The notes beneath the pieces are model-generated. The model ran no database searches and was not told the DNA's origin. It saw only the letters and a program-made list of their open reading frames with translations. The position numbers and the translations under genes are program-made. Below are positions 62,269-64,000 of a stretch of DNA of 64,000 nucleotides, piece by piece. How positions within the stretch are numbered: the first letter of the stretch is position 1; the number at the start of each line of letters is the position of its first letter. The stretch is from Flavihumibacter rivuli (GTDB lineage: Bacteria; Bacteroidota; Bacteroidia; Chitinophagales; Chitinophagaceae): assembly GCF_018595685.2 (NCBI RefSeq), contig NZ_CP092334.1, forward strand, positions 3,810,001 to 3,874,000. The letters run 5' to 3'.

Positions 62269-62814
62269 ATGAGAAAGAAAAGTATTTATTTCATGATTGG
62301 TATTGGGGTTATTGTCCTTGGATTTGCAGGATGTACAAAAGAAGGCCCTGCAGGCAGAGATGGACTAAATAGTTTAATAAAAACATCAGAAGAAAGTGCC
62401 GGATCTAATTGTGCAAAAGGGGGACTAAAAGTTCAAACAGGATTAGATATAAACAATAATAATATTTTAGATGAATCTGAAATAAAGACTACTGACTATT
62501 TGTGTATCAAGAGTCAGGATCCAGCTGTTTATTCAGCTATTATTAGTCAATCTGGGACAAATGCACCTGAAGCTACAATTGTAAAGAATGATATTGGGCT
62601 AAGTATTACATGGATTAGAACAGCTCAAGGAAAATTTAAGGGTACAATAGGTACAAGCCTTGATTTAGGCAAAACCATTATTCTTTGCAACAACATTCAA
62701 GTTGTTTGCAGACTATCAAGTCCCAACGAGATTATTTTGGAAAATACCTGTGGGGTGAATGCTTGGTGTGATGGTTTTAATAACCTATCAGTAGAAATAA
62801 AAGTCTACGAATAG
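62269..62814 (+). CDS. DUF7151-type lipoprotein of unknown function
   Basis: The protein is 181 aa, with a lipoprotein signal (MIGIGVIVLGFAGC). A collagen-like GPAGRDG precedes the repeat-like unit LIKTSEESAGSNCAKGG ... TGLDINNNNILDESEIKTTDYLC (residues about 36-84). This is the DUF7151 pattern: paired Cys and a calcium-binding-like DxNxNxxLDxxE loop. Such units usually occur on surface proteins; a role is not established. Four more Cys occur in the C-terminal part. The gene is AT-rich like its neighbour at 61518. Confidence 0.75.
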   Translation: MRKKSIYFMIGIGVIVLGFAGCTKEGPAGRDGLNSLIKTSEESAGSNCAKGGLKVQTGLDINNNNILDESEIKTTDYLCIKSQDPAVYSAIISQSGTNAPEATIVKNDIGLSITWIRTAQGKFKGTIGTSLDLGKTIILCNNIQVVCRLSSPNEIILENTCGVNAWCDGFNNLSVEIKVYE

Positions 62815-62825
62815 TACGTTTCCTA

Positions 62826-62964
62826 GCTGCTGTTAAGTTTGAATCGGACAGATTTTGCGAAGCGTAATTTTTCTACCATGGGAATTTAATTGTCGGCCGG
62901 GATAAAGATGGCGCTGTCTTCATTCCGGCCGCCAATTTAGCAGCAGGCGTTATATGCCGGCCAA
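62826..62964. other. possible attC-like or terminator palindrome after the DUF7151 gene
   Basis: A GGCCGG...CCGGCC hairpin (62895-62930 region, with AATTG extensions on both sides) is enclosed by CTGCTG (62828-62833) and CAGCAG (62940-62945), next to GGCGTTATATGCC (62946-62958). The layout recalls integron attC sites or a bulky terminator. The integron R-box consensus GTTRRRY is not met (GTTATAT), so this is only a suggestion. Confidence 0.3.
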
Positions 62965-63107
62965 ATTCACCAACCTGTTTTGGCGATTGTCTTAACCCTC
63001 TATAAACTGAACAGATTATTCAAAATGGTTTGCTGCTGAGTCCTACAAAATGTGGTATGCTGCCATATCACTTATGATTAATCTTACCAATTTATAATAT
63101 ATGTAAT

Positions 63108-63416
63108 ATGAGTCAGAATATTTTTGAAATATGGGATAGTATCGGGAGAAGAACACCCTTCGCAGTAAGAAGGGATAACTGGAATAAGGAATATTATACT
63201 ATTGTTGATAAAGTGGATTGTGCAAAACTGCCTTATGGGAAAGCCTTTGGTGGCCAAGCTGAGTTTACTATTCATCAGGGTCCCCTTCGGGAGACCGTGC
63301 TGGGGAAAGAAAAAGATGGAGACCCTGCTAGGGAAAGAAATGGAGGAGACCCTGCTAGGGTGAAAGTCTTACCCTTTGGCACTAATATGCCAGTCCCTTT
63401 CTTTGTTGTATTTTGA
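63108..63416 (+). pseudogene. small protein gene cut by a REP-like repeat
   Basis: The first 50 or so codons read as a real protein (SQNIFEIWDSIGRRTPFAVR, then a DNWNKEYYTIVDK region and KLPYGKAFG). This N-terminal part resembles a small Bacteroidota protein that I recall as usually longer, with aromatic residues. From about 63265 the frame enters a reversed 30-nt repeat unit (63273-63302) and right-half repeats and is read as GPLRETVLG... nonsense to 63416. The real C-terminus is missing. I judge it a gene truncated by repeat insertion or recombination; function unknown. Confidence 0.6.
63273..63360. repeat. REP-like unit and half units inside a broken gene
   Basis: A reversed unit at 63273-63302 is followed by right-half copies at about 63318-63332 and 63345-63360. 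They lie between the broken gene at 63108 and the convergent GlxA-type regulator, whose stop is at 63369. Confidence 0.8.
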
Positions 63417-64000
63417 TTTGTAGGCTAACGGCGACAAGCCTGTAACCCGGTTGAAAACCTCCCTAAATGCTTTCGGGTCATTGTAACCAACCTCATACAT
63501 CACCTCATTGACGGTTTTGCGGGAATTTTCAAATAGTTTTTTTGCGGCTTCGATCCTTATTCTTTGTAAGTAGTCAAGTGGAGAAATGCCTGTTGCTTTG
63601 CTAAACCTTCTGTCAAAATTCCTTCTTCCTATATTGTATTTTTTGGCCAATTTCTCAATGGTGATTTTGTCTGTATAGTTCGCCTCAAAATAGTTTTGTG
63701 ACTGTAAGACAATTTCATCAGTATGCTTCTTGTGACCGTTGAAAATAGAGAATTCGGCTTGAAGGTTCCTGTTAAGGTCTATTTGAAATACTTTTGCACA
63801 ATACACGGCTGTTTCCCTGTCAAAATATTTTTCGACGAGATAAATGATCAGGTGCAGGAATGAATAGGCTCCTCCATTGGTGTAAATTCCCTTTTCATCA
63901 GTGATTAACCTGTCAGTTTGCAAATTGATATTGGGGAATTGTAAATTGAATTGTTCTGAAACTGACCAGTGAGTAGAGCAGGATCTCTTTTCCAATAAAC
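63369..64000 (-). CDS. GlxA-type transcriptional regulator, C-terminal part (N-terminus beyond window)
   Basis: The frame is open to base 64000, so the start is outside. The visible N-terminal piece LLEKRSCSTHW, followed by FNLQFPNINLQTDRLITDEKG and the GGAYSFLHLIIYLVEKYFDRETA region, is the second half of a DJ-1/PfpI-like amidase domain as found in GlxA regulators. The last 100 residues (visible residues about 105-205) are an AraC-type DNA-binding domain with two helix-turn-helix units (ITIEKLAKKYNIGRRNFDRRF, then VNEVMYEVGYNDPKAFREVF) and the closing TGLSPLAYKSKY. GlxA-family proteins control metabolic genes; the target is unknown. Confidence 0.88.
   Translation of the reverse strand, partial: LLEKRSCSTHWSVSEQFNLQFPNINLQTDRLITDEKGIYTNGGAYSFLHLIIYLVEKYFDRETAVYCAKVFQIDLNRNLQAEFSIFNGHKKHTDEIVLQSQNYFEANYTDKITIEKLAKKYNIGRRNFDRRFSKATGISPLDYLQRIRIEAAKKLFENSRKTVNEVMYEVGYNDPKAFREVFNRVTGLSPLAYKSKYNKERDWHISAKG

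Noticed and set aside
62940..62964. Integron attC site
   Set aside because: The GTTRRRY core is not met (GTTATAT), and no integrase gene is in the window; kept only as a weak possibility in the features.

Overview
The window is a stretch of a Bacteroidota chromosome, most like the Chitinophagaceae. Evidence for this is a SusC/SusD pair, a long (about 675 aa) IspG, Bat-type von Willebrand proteins, lipoproteins with short N-termini, promoters of the TAnnTTTG type, weak Shine-Dalgarno signals, and GC near 50 %. No rRNA, tRNA, CRISPR array, phage or transposase gene was seen. Forty-eight protein genes (one broken, two cut by the window edges), one leader peptide and one riboswitch are called.

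Layout. 1-3156 (minus): an operon of aldose epimerase, lipoprotein, YhhN protein and nadB. 3299-8141 (minus): ispG, a batB-batC pair and a class D beta-lactamase-like lipoprotein. 10516-17207 (minus): a six-gene run of two polytopic membrane proteins, a membrane-anchored protein, an outer-membrane protein and two PAP2/vanadium-haloperoxidase-type lipoproteins, closed by a clear terminator. 17344-24741 (plus): the fused B12 mutase icmF and a large sortilin/BNR-repeat secreted protein. 24938-27018 (minus): an amidase and a DEAD-box helicase. 27185-30850 (plus): an exported SAM hydrolase followed by a TonB receptor. 30946-46877: housekeeping and accessory enzymes (second epimerase, GNAT, phosphoesterase, TMEM175-like channel, Tat-exported aldo/keto reductase, NamZ muramidase, DUF72, a UmuD-like protein, two 2H-like proteins, PA0069-type radical SAM, Rieske oxygenase, amino-acid permease, AmgK-RapZ fusion). 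47708-53991 (minus): a SusC-SusD-TlpA operon. 54908-58704 (plus): a second TonB receptor and murU. 59261-64000: small genes, a flavin reductase, an AT-rich island with orphan secreted proteins, a gene broken by a repeat, and a GlxA-type regulator.

The most interesting signal is a candidate sulfur/SAM acquisition regulon. The SusC-SusD-TlpA operon is preceded by a SAM-I riboswitch (53891-53991, minus), then by a 29-codon leader ORF ending in five consecutive Cys codons (53726-53815). Its promoter carries an inverted repeat of the form TCTAY-N7-RTAGA. The same kind of inverted repeat sits in front of the exported SAM hydrolase and its TonB receptor at 27118-27140. Together these suggest two co-regulated outer-membrane import systems, one paired with a thioredoxin-like disulfide reductase and one with a periplasmic enzyme that can split SAM into methionine and adenosine. 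The riboswitch is close to certain; the rest is inference.

Other themes. NamZ (36942), the AmgK-RapZ fusion (45429) and MurU (57979) are three steps of MurNAc salvage scattered over 22 kb. At 39123-40932 three adjacent genes (a UmuD-like protein and two 2H-phosphoesterase-like proteins) have each lost their catalytic residues. Nearly every intergenic gap is filled with palindromic repeats: a 30-nt REP-like unit (CAGC-hairpin-GATG, about three dozen copies, mostly in facing pairs), an approximately 78-bp palindrome starting GGCCACRAAG, a CTGCC...GGCAG hairpin, and a CCCGTTG...CAACGGG hairpin whose stems covary between copies. These repeats supply stop codons or C-terminal codons to neighbouring genes and appear to have cut off one gene near 63265.
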